A stretch of 45,989 nucleotides of DNA from Bauldia sp. (GCA_020853895.1 JADYYB010000106.1:1-45989), one strand, 5' to 3'; counted from the first letter of the stretch, positions 26,420-34,453 are shown. Notes: generated by a model from the sequence alone, not told the origin. Translations and numbers: made by a program.

Positions 26420-26462
26420 GATGTCGATCCTCTGGTTGAGAGGCCGACGCTAGGGGGCTCAC

Positions 26463-26480
26463 ACGACAGGCAGATGATGC
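26463..26480 (-). promoter_or_regulatory. Pho-box-like direct repeat upstream of the endonuclease/phosphatase gene
   Basis: Minus strand GCATCAT-CTGC-CTGTCGT: two 7-mers at 11-bp period. The second half matches the Pho half-site CTGTCAT at six of seven positions, the first at four. It lies about 43 bp before the start codon. Confidence 0.4.
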
Positions 26481-26512
26481 GCCGGCTAAGGAGCCAGTGA
26501 TCAGCGCACAAG

Positions 26513-27463
26513 CTAACGTCGCGCGCCCGCCTTCACTTTAACGAAAGGTGGAAAGGGGGAGACCTCGATCTCAGTGTTCTTGGAAAGCCATCCGAGAAGG
26601 TTGCCTTTGTCGGACTTGACGGCCGGATAGTCACTCAATAGCTGGGCCACCGTCAGCACCTTCAGGGCCGGAACATCGTCATCCTTTCGGATCACCGCAG
26701 GAATCGCCCGGTCGTTGCAGACGAAAAGGCGCGCGCCGTACCGATTGTCGCGCAGCCATCGTACAGTGTGGTGCCTGTTGCACCGTGGGCAGAACTGGTT
26801 CTCCTCGCTGTCCTTGACAAACTCAAGCTTGTCTTGCCCAACGCGCTGACGGAGGTATTGCTCCAGGTTCGCGGCGTCATCCGAATGCTGCGTGGGCGGT
26901 GTGGCGTCGTCCACCTCGATGACGGTTGGAGGAAGAGCCGCTGAGCGCGGACGTCGTCTCACGTGTTCAGAATGCCGTTTCACCTTACGTGCCTTCTCGC
27001 CGTAGGCGACTTCATAGCCGTCCTGAAAGACACCCGTGACCTTGCCGGGCCTCCAGTAGTTGTCCTCAAGTACGAGAACGTCGTCTCCCGGAAGCAATTC
27101 GCTGGACGGCGTCTCGAGGGGCCACACGGCGGCGTCCAGTATCCTCTCCTCTGGCGATCCGTCGTCCCACGTGACGTGGTAGCCGACCTCGAATAGGCCG
27201 CTGATAGTACCAGAGTACCAATAGTCGGCCCCATAATCGACGATTGCACGATCGCCGATCTTCAGCTTGCGAGCCGTAACTATCTCAAGGGGGTATAGGT
27301 CGGCCTTCGAGACCTTGGACTTCGCGTCGCCGTCGAGCCATGCCACCTGATATGAATCAGGGAAGACCTTGGTGACCTCCGCCGGATACATGTTGCCGTC
27401 CCGGTACTTCGCCATCACGAACGTACCGACTGAAAGGTCAGGTAGAGTATCGACCATCTGCAA
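26513..27463 (-). CDS. Three Tudor/agenet-like repeats plus zinc-knuckle-like C-terminus, function unknown
   Basis: A 316-residue cytoplasmic protein built of three similar ~48-residue modules: 11-60, 68-118 and 124-172. Each has the pattern (V/I/P)G-x-x-V/A-x-A-x-(Y/L)-x-D/G-x-x-W/M-Y-x-x-x-V/I-x-G/K-x-F-x-x-x-Y-x-V-x-(W/Y), the small beta-barrel layout of Tudor, agenet or SGF29-like domains, with aromatic residues in the cage positions. A disordered acidic linker (about 175-205) follows, then a helix and a segment with Cys225, Cys228, His231/232 and Cys249 that could bind zinc. Such chromatin-reader-like folds are rare in bacteria. Base composition is lower than the neighbours (about 53% G+C in 26581-26640) and it splits a set of exported phosphatase genes, both signs of acquisition. 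No named family is claimed. Confidence 0.75.
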   Translation of the reverse strand: MQMVDTLPDLSVGTFVMAKYRDGNMYPAEVTKVFPDSYQVAWLDGDAKSKVSKADLYPLEIVTARKLKIGDRAIVDYGADYWYSGTISGLFEVGYHVTWDDGSPEERILDAAVWPLETPSSELLPGDDVLVLEDNYWRPGKVTGVFQDGYEVAYGEKARKVKRHSEHVRRRPRSAALPPTVIEVDDATPPTQHSDDAANLEQYLRQRVGQDKLEFVKDSEENQFCPRCNRHHTVRWLRDNRYGARLFVCNDRAIPAVIRKDDDVPALKVLTVAQLLSDYPAVKSDKGNLLGWLSKNTEIEVSPFPPFVKVKAGARR

Positions 27464-27589
27464 GCCCGGGCCATCAGTAACGTGGCAGCAGACTGTGCCG
27501 AGTCAGCACGATTGCGCAAGATGGGCCTGGGCATGAGCAGAGCTGGGCAGTCCGAGAAGGTTGCCGGCCCGGTGTAAGGGCAGGCGCAG

Positions 27590-28930
27590 CTAGCGCGGGT
27601 TGCCGACGGTGGGGGCGATGGCGAGCGGCGGGCTGAAGGCGTTGGCGATCAGCGCCCAGTCGACGAACTTGAAGTTCGACGCCTCGGGCTCGCCGGAGAG
27701 GCCGTCGAGGTCGTCGTTGTAGCCGTCCTGAGTGACGAAGAGGCCGTTCGGCCAGCCCGGCAGGGCGAGCGGGATGACGTCCGCGCCGTCGCTCTCCTGC
27801 ACGGCGTCGATGCCGGCCGCCTCGTTCGCGCCGACGCGGAAGGAGCCGAGAAGGCGCGGCTCGTCCCCGGTCGAGATGTCGAAGACGACGAACGTGTCGT
27901 CCCACGGCGCGTCGGGATGGGCGTCGTCGCCATGCGCGCTGCCCTGGCTCGAGGCGATCAGATACGCGGTCTCGCCCTCGCCGTAATAGATGGTGAGGCC
28001 CTCGACGTCGCGGGCGATCGTGCTGTCGGGGTTGTTGAAGCTCGAGGCGGTCGAGCCGCGCGTCTCGTAGAACGGCCCGTCCGGCGTGTCCCCGGTGGTG
28101 AGGTCGAAGCGCCAGATGCCGACCATCTCCTCGCCTGCGTAGAGGACCCCGTTCCGCTTGTCGACGACCACGCCCTCGAATTGCGGGTTCCAGTCCATGA
28201 GCGGATCGTCCTCGTTCTCGATGCGGAGATCCTGGCCGGCGTGGACATCGGGCACGCGGATGTCGCGGACCATGGTGCTCTTCACCGTGCCGTCGGGGTT
28301 GGCGGCGAGCGAGAAGACGCCGAGGCGGTTGTCGGTGCGCTGGGTGCCGACCGCGTAGAGGACGCCGTCGGCCGGGTTCCGCCAGAGGCCCATGCCGTAG
28401 ACGGTGTGCTGGTCGTCGAGCGGGTTGTCGATGTCCGGCCCCTCGGCCGGGTCGGGACGCATCGGGAAGGCGCGCCCGACCGAGAGGTCGGTGACGTCGG
28501 TGAGGGGGGCGGCGCTGTCGCCGTCGATGCGGAAGATGCGGACGATGTCGAGGCCGCGGTCGCTGGCGACCGCCACGTCGATGGTCGAGCCGTCGGCGAG
28601 CGCAAAGCCGTAGGCGACGTCGATGTTGTTGATGCGGCCTTCGCCGGAATCGGTCGATTGCGGGTCGAGGGTCTGGATCGTGTTGCCCTGGAGATCGTAG
28701 ACGCGGATGCCGCCGTTCTTCGCCGAGGCGATGACGAGGGTCCTGGCGAGGTCGGTCGGGTGGACCCAGAAGGCGGGATCGTCGGCGTCGGAGTCGTAGT
28801 CGTTGTCGGGAAGGTTCGGTGTCTCGAGCGTCGGGGCGACGCCGCCGATCACGGCCTCCTGGGCGAGGGCCGGCGAGGTGGCCAGAAGGGCGGCAAGGGA
28901 GGCGGTGGCGAGCACGAGGCGGGCGGTCAT
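27590..28930 (-). CDS. Secreted beta-propeller phytase (3-phytase)
   Basis: Exported enzyme of 446 residues that removes phosphate from phytate with calcium at the active site. The ATG at 28930 begins a clear signal peptide (TARLVLATASLAALLATSPALAQ); an in-frame TTG upstream would only add a 13-residue non-signal tail. Family marks of the six-bladed propeller phytases are present: DADDPAFWVHPTD near residue 47, ASAKNGGIRVYDLQGN, GRINNIDVAYGF, and near the end the DGLSGEPEASNFKFVDW segment. A Pho-box-like repeat lies 45 bp upstream, consistent with induction under phosphate limitation. It stands next to a second phytase-related gene. Confidence 0.92.
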   Translation of the reverse strand: MTARLVLATASLAALLATSPALAQEAVIGGVAPTLETPNLPDNDYDSDADDPAFWVHPTDLARTLVIASAKNGGIRVYDLQGNTIQTLDPQSTDSGEGRINNIDVAYGFALADGSTIDVAVASDRGLDIVRIFRIDGDSAAPLTDVTDLSVGRAFPMRPDPAEGPDIDNPLDDQHTVYGMGLWRNPADGVLYAVGTQRTDNRLGVFSLAANPDGTVKSTMVRDIRVPDVHAGQDLRIENEDDPLMDWNPQFEGVVVDKRNGVLYAGEEMVGIWRFDLTTGDTPDGPFYETRGSTASSFNNPDSTIARDVEGLTIYYGEGETAYLIASSQGSAHGDDAHPDAPWDDTFVVFDISTGDEPRLLGSFRVGANEAAGIDAVQESDGADVIPLALPGWPNGLFVTQDGYNDDLDGLSGEPEASNFKFVDWALIANAFSPPLAIAPTVGNPR

Positions 28931-28975
28931 CGGGGAGCTCCACGCGGGTGAGGTGACCGCGGTTAGCAAGGGCGC

Positions 28976-28993
28976 GTGAACCTCAAGTGACAG
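28976..28993 (-). promoter_or_regulatory. Pho-box-like direct repeat upstream of the phytase
   Basis: Minus strand CTGTCAC-TTGA-GGTTCAC, two 7-mers at 11-bp period; the first half matches the Pho half-site at six of seven positions, the second shares TTCAC-like TCA. It is about 45 bp before the start codon. Confidence 0.5.
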
Positions 28994-29092
28994 GGCCCGG
29001 AATCAGGAAGGGCGAAGGCACGACCGCCCTCGCCCTTTCGAGGAATTCAGGGCCTGGCGGGCCGGCCTGACGCGACCCGCCGGAGCCCGGTA

Positions 29093-30466
29093 CTAGGGGT
29101 TCGCGGCGGCGAGGAAATCGCCGACTTCGAGGATGACGAACTCGTTGTCATCGGCGCGGTCGAGCGCGCGGCCGGCCGAGAACGGGAGGTTGTTGTCGTC
29201 GGCCACGATGATGTGCGTGGCGTCGACCCGATCGACGTTCTCGATGGTGTTGAACGGCATGGTGTAGACGCCGTCGGTCGTGCCCTGGAGGGCGATGCCC
29301 TCGGGGTCGGCGATGGCGAGGAGATCGATGTAGGCGATCTTCTCGACGGCGCCGCCGACATTGTCGTCACCGAACGCGATCAGATAGATGCGCTTGAAGC
29401 GCGCCGGGTTGGCGAAGCAGTCGGGCGCCGGCTGCTGGGGGTTGGCGCAGGCCTCTGCGAGGTCGCCGACGCCCTGGTCGCGCTCGATGACGAGGGCGTG
29501 GGTGCCGTCGATCATGTTGAAGTCGCCGATCGCGTCGCCGGCGGCATCGCCGTCGACCGAGAGCGGGTAGAGCCAGGAGCGGCCGGTCCATTCCTCGGAG
29601 GCGATATCGAACTCGATGACTCTAAGCCCGCGGGTCTCGCCGACCATTTCCATCGTGCCGTCGGCGTTGAAGAGCGCGCCCTCGAGGAGGCCGTAGAGCT
29701 TGCTGCCGTCCGGCGACTGGGCGAGGCCCTCGAAGCCGCCCGAACGCTTGAGGTTGAAGCTCGGGAGGCCGAGGGTCGGGTTGGCGGGAAGGGCGAGGGC
29801 CGGGTGATCCGGCGAGCGGACGGCGAGGTCGCCGACCATGGTGCCGATCACCGACTGGACGCGGCCTTCGAGGTCGACCTTGACGAGGTACGGGCCGAAC
29901 TCCTCGCCGAGCCAGAAGCCGTCCTCGACCGGCTGGATCGACTCGATGTCGAAGTCCGCGCCGGTGAGGAAGCGCTCGGCGGTGCCTTCATGGACGATCG
30001 GGAAGGGGACGTTGGCGTCCGGGTCGGTGAGGAAGATCGTCTCCATCCGGTCGACCGTGCCGGCGTCCCAGTCGAAGCCGAGATGGTGGATCATGAGGGC
30101 GGCGTCGACCGAGTTCAGCTTGTTGCCGAAGCCGTTGTCCGACAGTGACCAGTAGGTGCCGTCGCCGGCCGCCTTGATGCCGGAGAAGCCCTGCACCGGC
30201 TGGCCGGCGAAGGGCAGGGAGAGGCCGGTGAGGCGGACCCCGTCGCGGCCCGGCACCGAGCCGATCTCGGCGGCGCGGGCGCGGTCGGCGGTGGTGTACT
30301 TGCCGGAGACGGTGAGCGAGACCGGGGCGGATTCGGGCGGGGCGATGACCGTGTTGGCCGGCAGGATCGCGTGCTCGACCAGCGTTGCGGCGAATTCCTG
30401 CTGGGCGAAAGACGCGCTCGTGCCGAGGGCGAGCGCCGCGGCGGCGAGGAGATATTTCTTGAGCAT
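29093..30466 (-). CDS. Secreted phytase-esterase-like protein (esterase-like activity of phytase family)
   Basis: A 457-residue exported protein. The ATG at 30466 has GGAGG upstream and begins a signal peptide (LKKYLLAAAALALGTSASFAQ). The mature part has the beta-propeller repeats of the phytase-like domain described as esterase-like activity of phytase: VQGFSGIKAAGDGTYWSLSDNGFGNKLNS, DIESIQPVEDGFWLGEEFGPYLVKVD and NLKRSGGFEGLAQSPDGSKLYGLLEG. Proteins of this family are usual members of alphaproteobacterial phosphate-starvation sets. A Pho-box-like repeat is 53 bp upstream. Catalysis on phytate or phosphodiesters is inferred from the family. Confidence 0.9.
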   Translation of the reverse strand: MLKKYLLAAAALALGTSASFAQQEFAATLVEHAILPANTVIAPPESAPVSLTVSGKYTTADRARAAEIGSVPGRDGVRLTGLSLPFAGQPVQGFSGIKAAGDGTYWSLSDNGFGNKLNSVDAALMIHHLGFDWDAGTVDRMETIFLTDPDANVPFPIVHEGTAERFLTGADFDIESIQPVEDGFWLGEEFGPYLVKVDLEGRVQSVIGTMVGDLAVRSPDHPALALPANPTLGLPSFNLKRSGGFEGLAQSPDGSKLYGLLEGALFNADGTMEMVGETRGLRVIEFDIASEEWTGRSWLYPLSVDGDAAGDAIGDFNMIDGTHALVIERDQGVGDLAEACANPQQPAPDCFANPARFKRIYLIAFGDDNVGGAVEKIAYIDLLAIADPEGIALQGTTDGVYTMPFNTIENVDRVDATHIIVADDNNLPFSAGRALDRADDNEFVILEVGDFLAAANP

Positions 30467-30518
30467 GGGCTGCCTCCGTTGGGAAGCATCCCGGCTAGCC
30501 AAGAGAGATTTCGCCCTG

Positions 30519-30536
30519 TTGACGGAAGGGCGACAG
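30519..30536 (-). promoter_or_regulatory. Pho-box-like direct repeat upstream of the phytase-esterase-like gene
   Basis: Minus strand CTGTCGC-CCTT-CCGTCAA; five of seven matches to the CTGTCAT half-site in each half, 11-bp period. About 53 bp upstream of the start codon. Confidence 0.5.
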
Positions 30537-30637
30537 TTCGATGTCGGCCGGCGCTCACGTCAAGCGGCCGGGCGTCGTCTTGCTTTCACCGCGATGTGCT
30601 CGGTTGATGCCGGTCCTGCAACGAAGGAGAGATCGAC

Positions 30638-30979
30638 ATGGCGAGGAAATTCCTGGTTCTCTACATGGCGCCGCGGTCGGCGATCGAGCAGATGACCAAC
30701 GCGACGGCGGAGGAGGCGAAGGCCGGCATGGACGCGTGGACGGACTGGGGCAACGAGCACGCCAACGCGCTTGTCGACATGGGCGCGCCGCTCGGCAAGA
30801 CGAAGAAGGTCGACGGCGGCGGCGTCGGCGACACGAGGAACGACATCACCGGATACGGGATCGTCGAAGGAGAATCGCTCGACGAGGTGGCTGGGATCTT
30901 CACCAGGCATCCGCACCTCATGATGGGTGGCGGGGCCTGGATCGAGATCATCGAGACGGTCGACCTGCCGGGGATGTAG
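30638..30979 (+). CDS. YCII-like small protein
   Basis: A 113-residue protein beginning ARKFLVLYMAPRSAIEQM, with VDMGAPLGKTKKV and the GYGIVEGESLDEVAGIFTRHPHL segment, which fit the ferredoxin-like YciI/YCII-related fold. Members are small dimeric proteins of uncertain enzymatic role. The ATG at 30638 has AAGGAGAG well placed upstream. It is divergent from the phytase-esterase-like gene and convergent with the membrane protein that ends 10 bases after it, so it is probably monocistronic. Confidence 0.82.
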   Translation: MARKFLVLYMAPRSAIEQMTNATAEEAKAGMDAWTDWGNEHANALVDMGAPLGKTKKVDGGGVGDTRNDITGYGIVEGESLDEVAGIFTRHPHLMMGGGAWIEIIETVDLPGM

Positions 30980-30989
30980 GCACCCGAAG

Positions 30990-31604
30990 TCAGAACGAAC
31001 TGATACGGCCGGCGAGGAAGGTGACCGCCGGCCGGAGGAGGCGCGGCAGGATGCCGGTGACCATGAGGACGGCGAGGACGCCGACCGCGTAGGGGTAGAG
31101 CCGGGGCAGGATCGTGCGCAGCTCGGGGCGGATCGCGACCAGGAGATGGGCGCCGGTCAGCGGCGGCACGGGCAGGAGATTGAAGACCGCGAACCATGCC
31201 GACATCTGCAGCACGGTGTTGATGAAGAGCGAGACGTTGAGCGCGAAGGTCGCGGGGAGCGTGGCGAGCGCGACGTTGCGGAGCGGCAGGAGGAGCATCG
31301 CGACCACGAGCACCGCGGCGAGGCTGAGCAGCACGGCGATGACGAGGCCGCGCCGGCCGGTCCGCATCTCCGCCGGGTCGATGGCGATCGGCTTGATCCA
31401 GCCGAGCTGGAAGAAGATCGATCCGACGAGACCCAGGAGATCGAGATGCGTGATCGGGCCGGCGGTTAGCCGCGCGTCAAATTGCGGGCCCTTGTCGCCG
31501 AGGAGGCGGGCTATACCCGCGAGCGCGAAGCCGTGAACCGCGATGATCAGGAGGAACGCGGCGCCGCGGAGAAGCACCTGCTGAAGGGTCAGATCGAAGA
31601 GCAC
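30990..31604 (-). CDS. Degenerate site-2 protease family (M50) membrane protein
   Basis: A 204-residue protein with five to six hydrophobic helices and the overall pattern of the short M50 metalloproteases: a first helix with the active-site motif, then TAGPITHLDLLGLVGSIFFQLGWIKPIAID, then NLLPVPPLTGAHLL. In active members the first motif is HEFAH and the last contains DGG; here they read HGFAL (from His24) and TGA. The catalytic glutamate, the second zinc histidine and the aspartate are therefore all missing, so it should be a pseudoprotease, perhaps a binding or chaperone-like membrane protein. No partner is evident. Confidence 0.85.
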   Translation of the reverse strand: MLFDLTLQQVLLRGAAFLLIIAVHGFALAGIARLLGDKGPQFDARLTAGPITHLDLLGLVGSIFFQLGWIKPIAIDPAEMRTGRRGLVIAVLLSLAAVLVVAMLLLPLRNVALATLPATFALNVSLFINTVLQMSAWFAVFNLLPVPPLTGAHLLVAIRPELRTILPRLYPYAVGVLAVLMVTGILPRLLRPAVTFLAGRISSF

Positions 31605-31711
31605 GACGCCTCGTGGATGAGCGGTGGGCCGGTCTTAACGGGTGAGGCGGACGAGGCAAGCCCCGTCCGGAACGGATCGTGCATATGGGCCAGCCTGTGT
31701 CGCTCTTGTCC

Positions 31712-31740
31712 TTGACCAGTCAGCGGGAGGGCTTTAATAG
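31712..31740 (+). promoter_or_regulatory. Candidate sigma-70 promoter in a gene-free gap
   Basis: TTGACC at 31712-31717 and TTAATAG at 31734-31740, spaced 16-17 bp, in a strikingly AT-rich stretch (31731-31772). No credible protein gene follows for 500 bp; it points toward the structured segment at 31770-31960. Confidence 0.4.
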
Positions 31741-31769
31741 GAATTTGTTATCGCGGTCTATTGGTTTTT

Positions 31770-31960
31770 ATGTGGGGACGTTCCCTTAGCGATCCGAAGG
31801 GTCTCTGGCCGGGGCCGGGGCTCTCCTAGGCTCGCGCGAGAAGAGGCGGTGTGAACCGCCAGTCCCTCGCGAAAGATCGAGTTGATCGCGGCGGCCGGGC
31901 TCAGCCATCCAGGCCGCGTGCTTTGATTTCGTCTCCTGGGAAATCCCAGAAGGCAGACCG
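31770..31960 (+). ncRNA. Candidate structured RNA, unidentified
   Basis: The 660-bp gap 31605-32268 has no convincing gene but contains a nested stem: CGCGAG (31835-31840), internal loop AAGA, GGCGGT (31845-31850), loop GTGA, ACCGCC (31855-31860), internal loop AGTCC, CTCGCG (31866-31871). A 14-bp hairpin CTGGGA-AA-TCCCAG follows at about 31937-31950. A promoter-like sequence lies upstream. The GGCGGTGTGAACCGCC-AGTCCC string loosely recalls the core of cobalamin riboswitches, but the downstream gene and missing landmarks argue against that. Boundaries are guesses; this could be a small RNA or merely chance stems in GC-rich DNA. Confidence 0.3.
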
Positions 31961-32268
31961 CGTCTGGATTAGTCGACCTCCCTGAAGACTATCCAGCGCG
32001 TTCTAGGCCGAGCAGGCGGGTCCGGATCTTCCTCTTCGTCGGGCCCGCCTGCGCCCTTTCTAAGCCAGATTAGAATCGATGGCAAAACCTCCGGTGGCGG
32101 AGGGCGCGTGAGCGCAGCTTCCTGTGGATGGGACGCGCGCCGAGACGCGAGTCGGTCGCCGCCACGGTGGGGGCGGGCCGGTCGCCTCACGCCGTTCAAG
32201 ATTGGCACGCTCTTGATATTGTCGGCGCGAAAGGCGGATAGCTCGTCCGTCTCACGCGGAGATTCAGA

Positions 32269-33102
32269 TTGAGCCGGCCGCTTCTCGTCATCGACGGCGA
32301 TTCGTTCGCCCATCGCGCCTATCACAGCGTGCCGAAGACCGTGCGCCGGGCGGGCGACAAAGGCGGCGGGGCGATCGTCGGCTTCGCCAACACGCTCCTC
32401 CGGCTCTACGCGGCCGAGCAGCCGCGGGCGGTGATCGTGGGCTGGGACACGCTCGAGGAGCCGACCTTCCGGCACGAGGCCTTCGAGGCCTATCAGAGCG
32501 GGCGCGAGTTCGCCGACGAGCTGGTCGAGCAGCTCGACATCCTGCCCGAGCTGGTGCGCGCCGCCGGCTTCGTCGCGGCGAAGGGCGCGGGCTACGAGGC
32601 CGACGACTTCCTCGCCGCGGCCGTGGCGTCCGAGGAGCGGCGCGGCGGCACGGCGCTGGTGGCGAGCGGGGACCGCGACGCCTTCCAGCTCGCCTCGGAG
32701 CGGGTGACGATCCTCCATCCGGTCAAGGGCGGGGAGCTCCTCCGCATCGGCCCGGCCGAGGTGCGGGAGCGCTACGGGGTCGACCCGGCCCAGGTGCCCG
32801 ACTTCATCGCGCTGCGCGGCGACCCGTCGGACAAGCTGCCGGGGGCCAAGGGCATCGGCTCGGTCACGGCGGCCTCGCTGTTGAAACGGTACGCCAATCT
32901 CGAGGCGATGCTGGCCGACGGACGCTTTCCCACGCAGGCGGAGGATCTCCGCCTCTACCGGCGGATCGCGACGATGGATCGCGAGGCGCCGATCCCGGAG
33001 CTGCCGGACGTGACGCCGACCTGGGGCCGGGCGTCGGAGCTGGCGAAGGAGTGGGGGCTCGAGGCGCTGTCGAAGCGCCTCGCCGATCTGGCGAAGGCGT
33101 GA
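32269..33102 (+). CDS. 5'-3' exonuclease / flap endonuclease family protein
   Basis: A 277-residue stand-alone homologue of the N-terminal 5' nuclease domain of DNA polymerase I. It begins RPLLVIDGDSFAHRAYH with metal-binding Asp residues, has the GYEADDFLAAAV acidic cluster, VASGDRDAFQLAS, and the helix-hairpin-helix DPSDKLPGAKGIGSVTAASLLKRY that binds DNA. The start is a TTG at 32269 with a GGAGA-type site upstream. It lies alone, with the structured gap before it and the composite repeat right after it. Role in Okazaki fragment or repair processing is inferred from the family. Confidence 0.9.
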   Translation: MSRPLLVIDGDSFAHRAYHSVPKTVRRAGDKGGGAIVGFANTLLRLYAAEQPRAVIVGWDTLEEPTFRHEAFEAYQSGREFADELVEQLDILPELVRAAGFVAAKGAGYEADDFLAAAVASEERRGGTALVASGDRDAFQLASERVTILHPVKGGELLRIGPAEVRERYGVDPAQVPDFIALRGDPSDKLPGAKGIGSVTAASLLKRYANLEAMLADGRFPTQAEDLRLYRRIATMDREAPIPELPDVTPTWGRASELAKEWGLEALSKRLADLAKA

Positions 33103-33114
33103 GCGTCGTATCGG

Positions 33115-33530
33115 CTTAACCTCCCCCTTGCGGGGAGGTCGAAATCGCGAGAGCGATTTCGGGAGGGGGTGAGCCGGAGGATCTCAGCCGAAACGGAAAG
33201 GACGCGGGCTTCGCCCGCTACCCCCTCCCGAAGACGCTCCGCCGAAGGCTCTGCATCTTCGACCTCCCCGCCAGGGCAGGGCTATCGCATATGGCGGCGG
33301 GCGCATTTCCCCTCCCCCCTTGTGGGGGAGGCCGGGAGGGGGCCTCGCGGCAAGCGAGGCACTGAAATCCCACGGTAGTCACAAGCATCAGCGTGGGATT
33401 CTTCGCCAAGCCTCGCTTGCCGCTCGGCCCCTACCCCTGACCCCTCCCCACAAGGGGGAGGGGAAAAAAGGGCAACGCGCCTGTCCCTTCGGCCATATGC
33501 GATAGCCCTGCCCGCAAGGGGGAGGTTAAG
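33115..33530. repeat. Fold-back intergenic repeat, family A, copy 3, interrupted by family B
   Basis: The left arm (CTTAACCTCCCCC...GGTCGAA), the inner CGGGAGGGGGT/ACCCCCTCCCG pair and the central GCGGGC-TTC-GCCCGC hairpin are as in copies 1 and 2. The right arm is split at the apex of its hairpin: its first half ends at 33271-33276 and its second half resumes at 33511. Removing the inserted element and one flanking duplicate leaves about 172 bp, the size of the other copies. Confidence 0.92.
33277..33510. mobile_element. MITE-like fold-back element, family B, copy 1, nested in family A
   Basis: A 234-bp element with perfect 18-bp terminal inverted repeats (CAGGGCTATCGCATATGG at 33277-33294 and its complement at 33493-33510). 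Flanks are CCCGCCAGGG (33267-33276) and CCCGCAAGGG (33511-33520), a 10-bp direct repeat with one mismatch that matches the uninterrupted family A arm, so this looks like a target duplication. The interior is mirrored in order: CCTCCCC/GGGGAGG hairpins, GCGGCAAGCGAGGC and ATCCCACG, each with its complement on the other side. No coding capacity; any transposase must act in trans. Confidence 0.75.
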
Positions 33531-33538
33531 GAGGGCCC

Positions 33539-34384
33539 TCAAAGCATCTGCAGCTTGCGCGGGCGGGTGGGGGGCGGGAAGGCGCGGTCGAGCTCGGCGA
33601 GGTCGGCCTCGGTCAGGCGGAGGTCGAGGGCGGCTCTGTTCTCGCGGACGTGCTCGACCGATCCCGCCTTCGGGATGACCATGAGGTCGCCCTGCCGCAG
33701 GAGCCAAGCGAGGGCGATCTGGGCCGGCGTCGCCTGGTGGCGGCTGCCGATCGCCGCCAGTGCCGGGTGCCTCGCCATGCGGCCCTGCTCGATCGGCGAA
33801 TAGGCCATGATCGGGATTTTCCGTGCGCGGCACCACGGGAGCAGGTCGGCCTCGATGCCTCGCCGGGTGAGGTTGTAGAGCACCTGGTTAGTGGCGACCT
33901 GCGGTCCGGCGGGGAGGGAGACGACCTCCTCCATCTCGCCGGGGTCGAAATTGCTCACGCCCCAGTGGCGGATCTTGCCCGCCGCGCGAAGCTGCTCGAA
34001 GGCGTCGACCGTCTCGGCGACCGGAAAGCGGCTCGGCCAGTGCAGGAGATAGAGGTCGAGCCGGTCGGTCCGGAGACGGCGGAGGCTGTTCTCGCACGCG
34101 GCGAGCGTGCCGGCACGCGAGGCGTTGCCGGGCCACACCTTGCTGACCAGGAAGGTCTCGTCCCTCCGCCCGGCGATGGCTTCGGCGACCACCTCCTCCG
34201 AGCCGCCGTCCGCGTACATCTCGGCGGTGTCGATCAGCGTCATGCCGAGATCGAGGCCGAGCCGGAGGGCGGCGATCTCGGCCTTCGCCTTCTTCCCGTT
34301 CTCGCCCATCCGCCAGGTGCCCTGGCCGAGGATCGGAACGGTCTCGCCGGAGGGGAGGGAGAGGGTGGGGACGGCGTCGGGCAT
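33539..34384 (-). CDS. Aldo/keto reductase
   Basis: An NADPH-dependent TIM-barrel oxidoreductase of 281 residues. The catalytic tetrad is visible: Asp52 and Tyr57 in [10 protein letters not shown], Lys82 in VSKVWP and His115 in LLHWPSRF. Further family segments are [14 protein letters not shown] and, for the cofactor, [20 protein letters not shown]. It belongs to the compact AKR group (5F-like, YdbC/YeaE type). The stop codon lies 8 bases beyond the end of the repeat at 33530. It is followed upstream by DUF2630 on the same strand with a 70-bp gap. Substrate unknown. Confidence 0.93.
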   Translation of the reverse strand: MPDAVPTLSLPSGETVPILGQGTWRMGENGKKAKAEIAALRLGLDLGMTLIDTAEMYADGGSEEVVAEAIAGRRDETFLVSKVWPGNASRAGTLAACENSLRRLRTDRLDLYLLHWPSRFPVAETVDAFEQLRAAGKIRHWGVSNFDPGEMEEVVSLPAGPQVATNQVLYNLTRRGIEADLLPWCRARKIPIMAYSPIEQGRMARHPALAAIGSRHQATPAQIALAWLLRQGDLMVIPKAGSVEHVRENRAALDLRLTEADLAELDRAFPPPTRPRKLQML

Positions 34385-34453
34385 GGGAGCAGTCGAAAAA
34401 GAAAGGTGGGCCCCGGCTTTCGCCGGGGAAGCGGGGTGACGGGATGAGGCGGG

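Noticed and set aside
31831..31960. Cobalamin riboswitch
   Set aside because: GGCGGTGTGAACCGCC-AGTCCC is only a loose match; other landmarks are not clear and the downstream gene is an exonuclease 300 bp away.
31969..32718. A minus-strand frame overlapping the exonuclease gene and reaching into the gap
   Set aside because: Mostly antisense to the exonuclease; the part in the gap has no ribosome-binding site and no recognisable sequence.
33112..33535. CRISPR-like array in the repeat-rich gap
   Set aside because: Repeats are inverted fold-back arms rather than regularly spaced direct repeats with unique spacers, and no cas genes are present.
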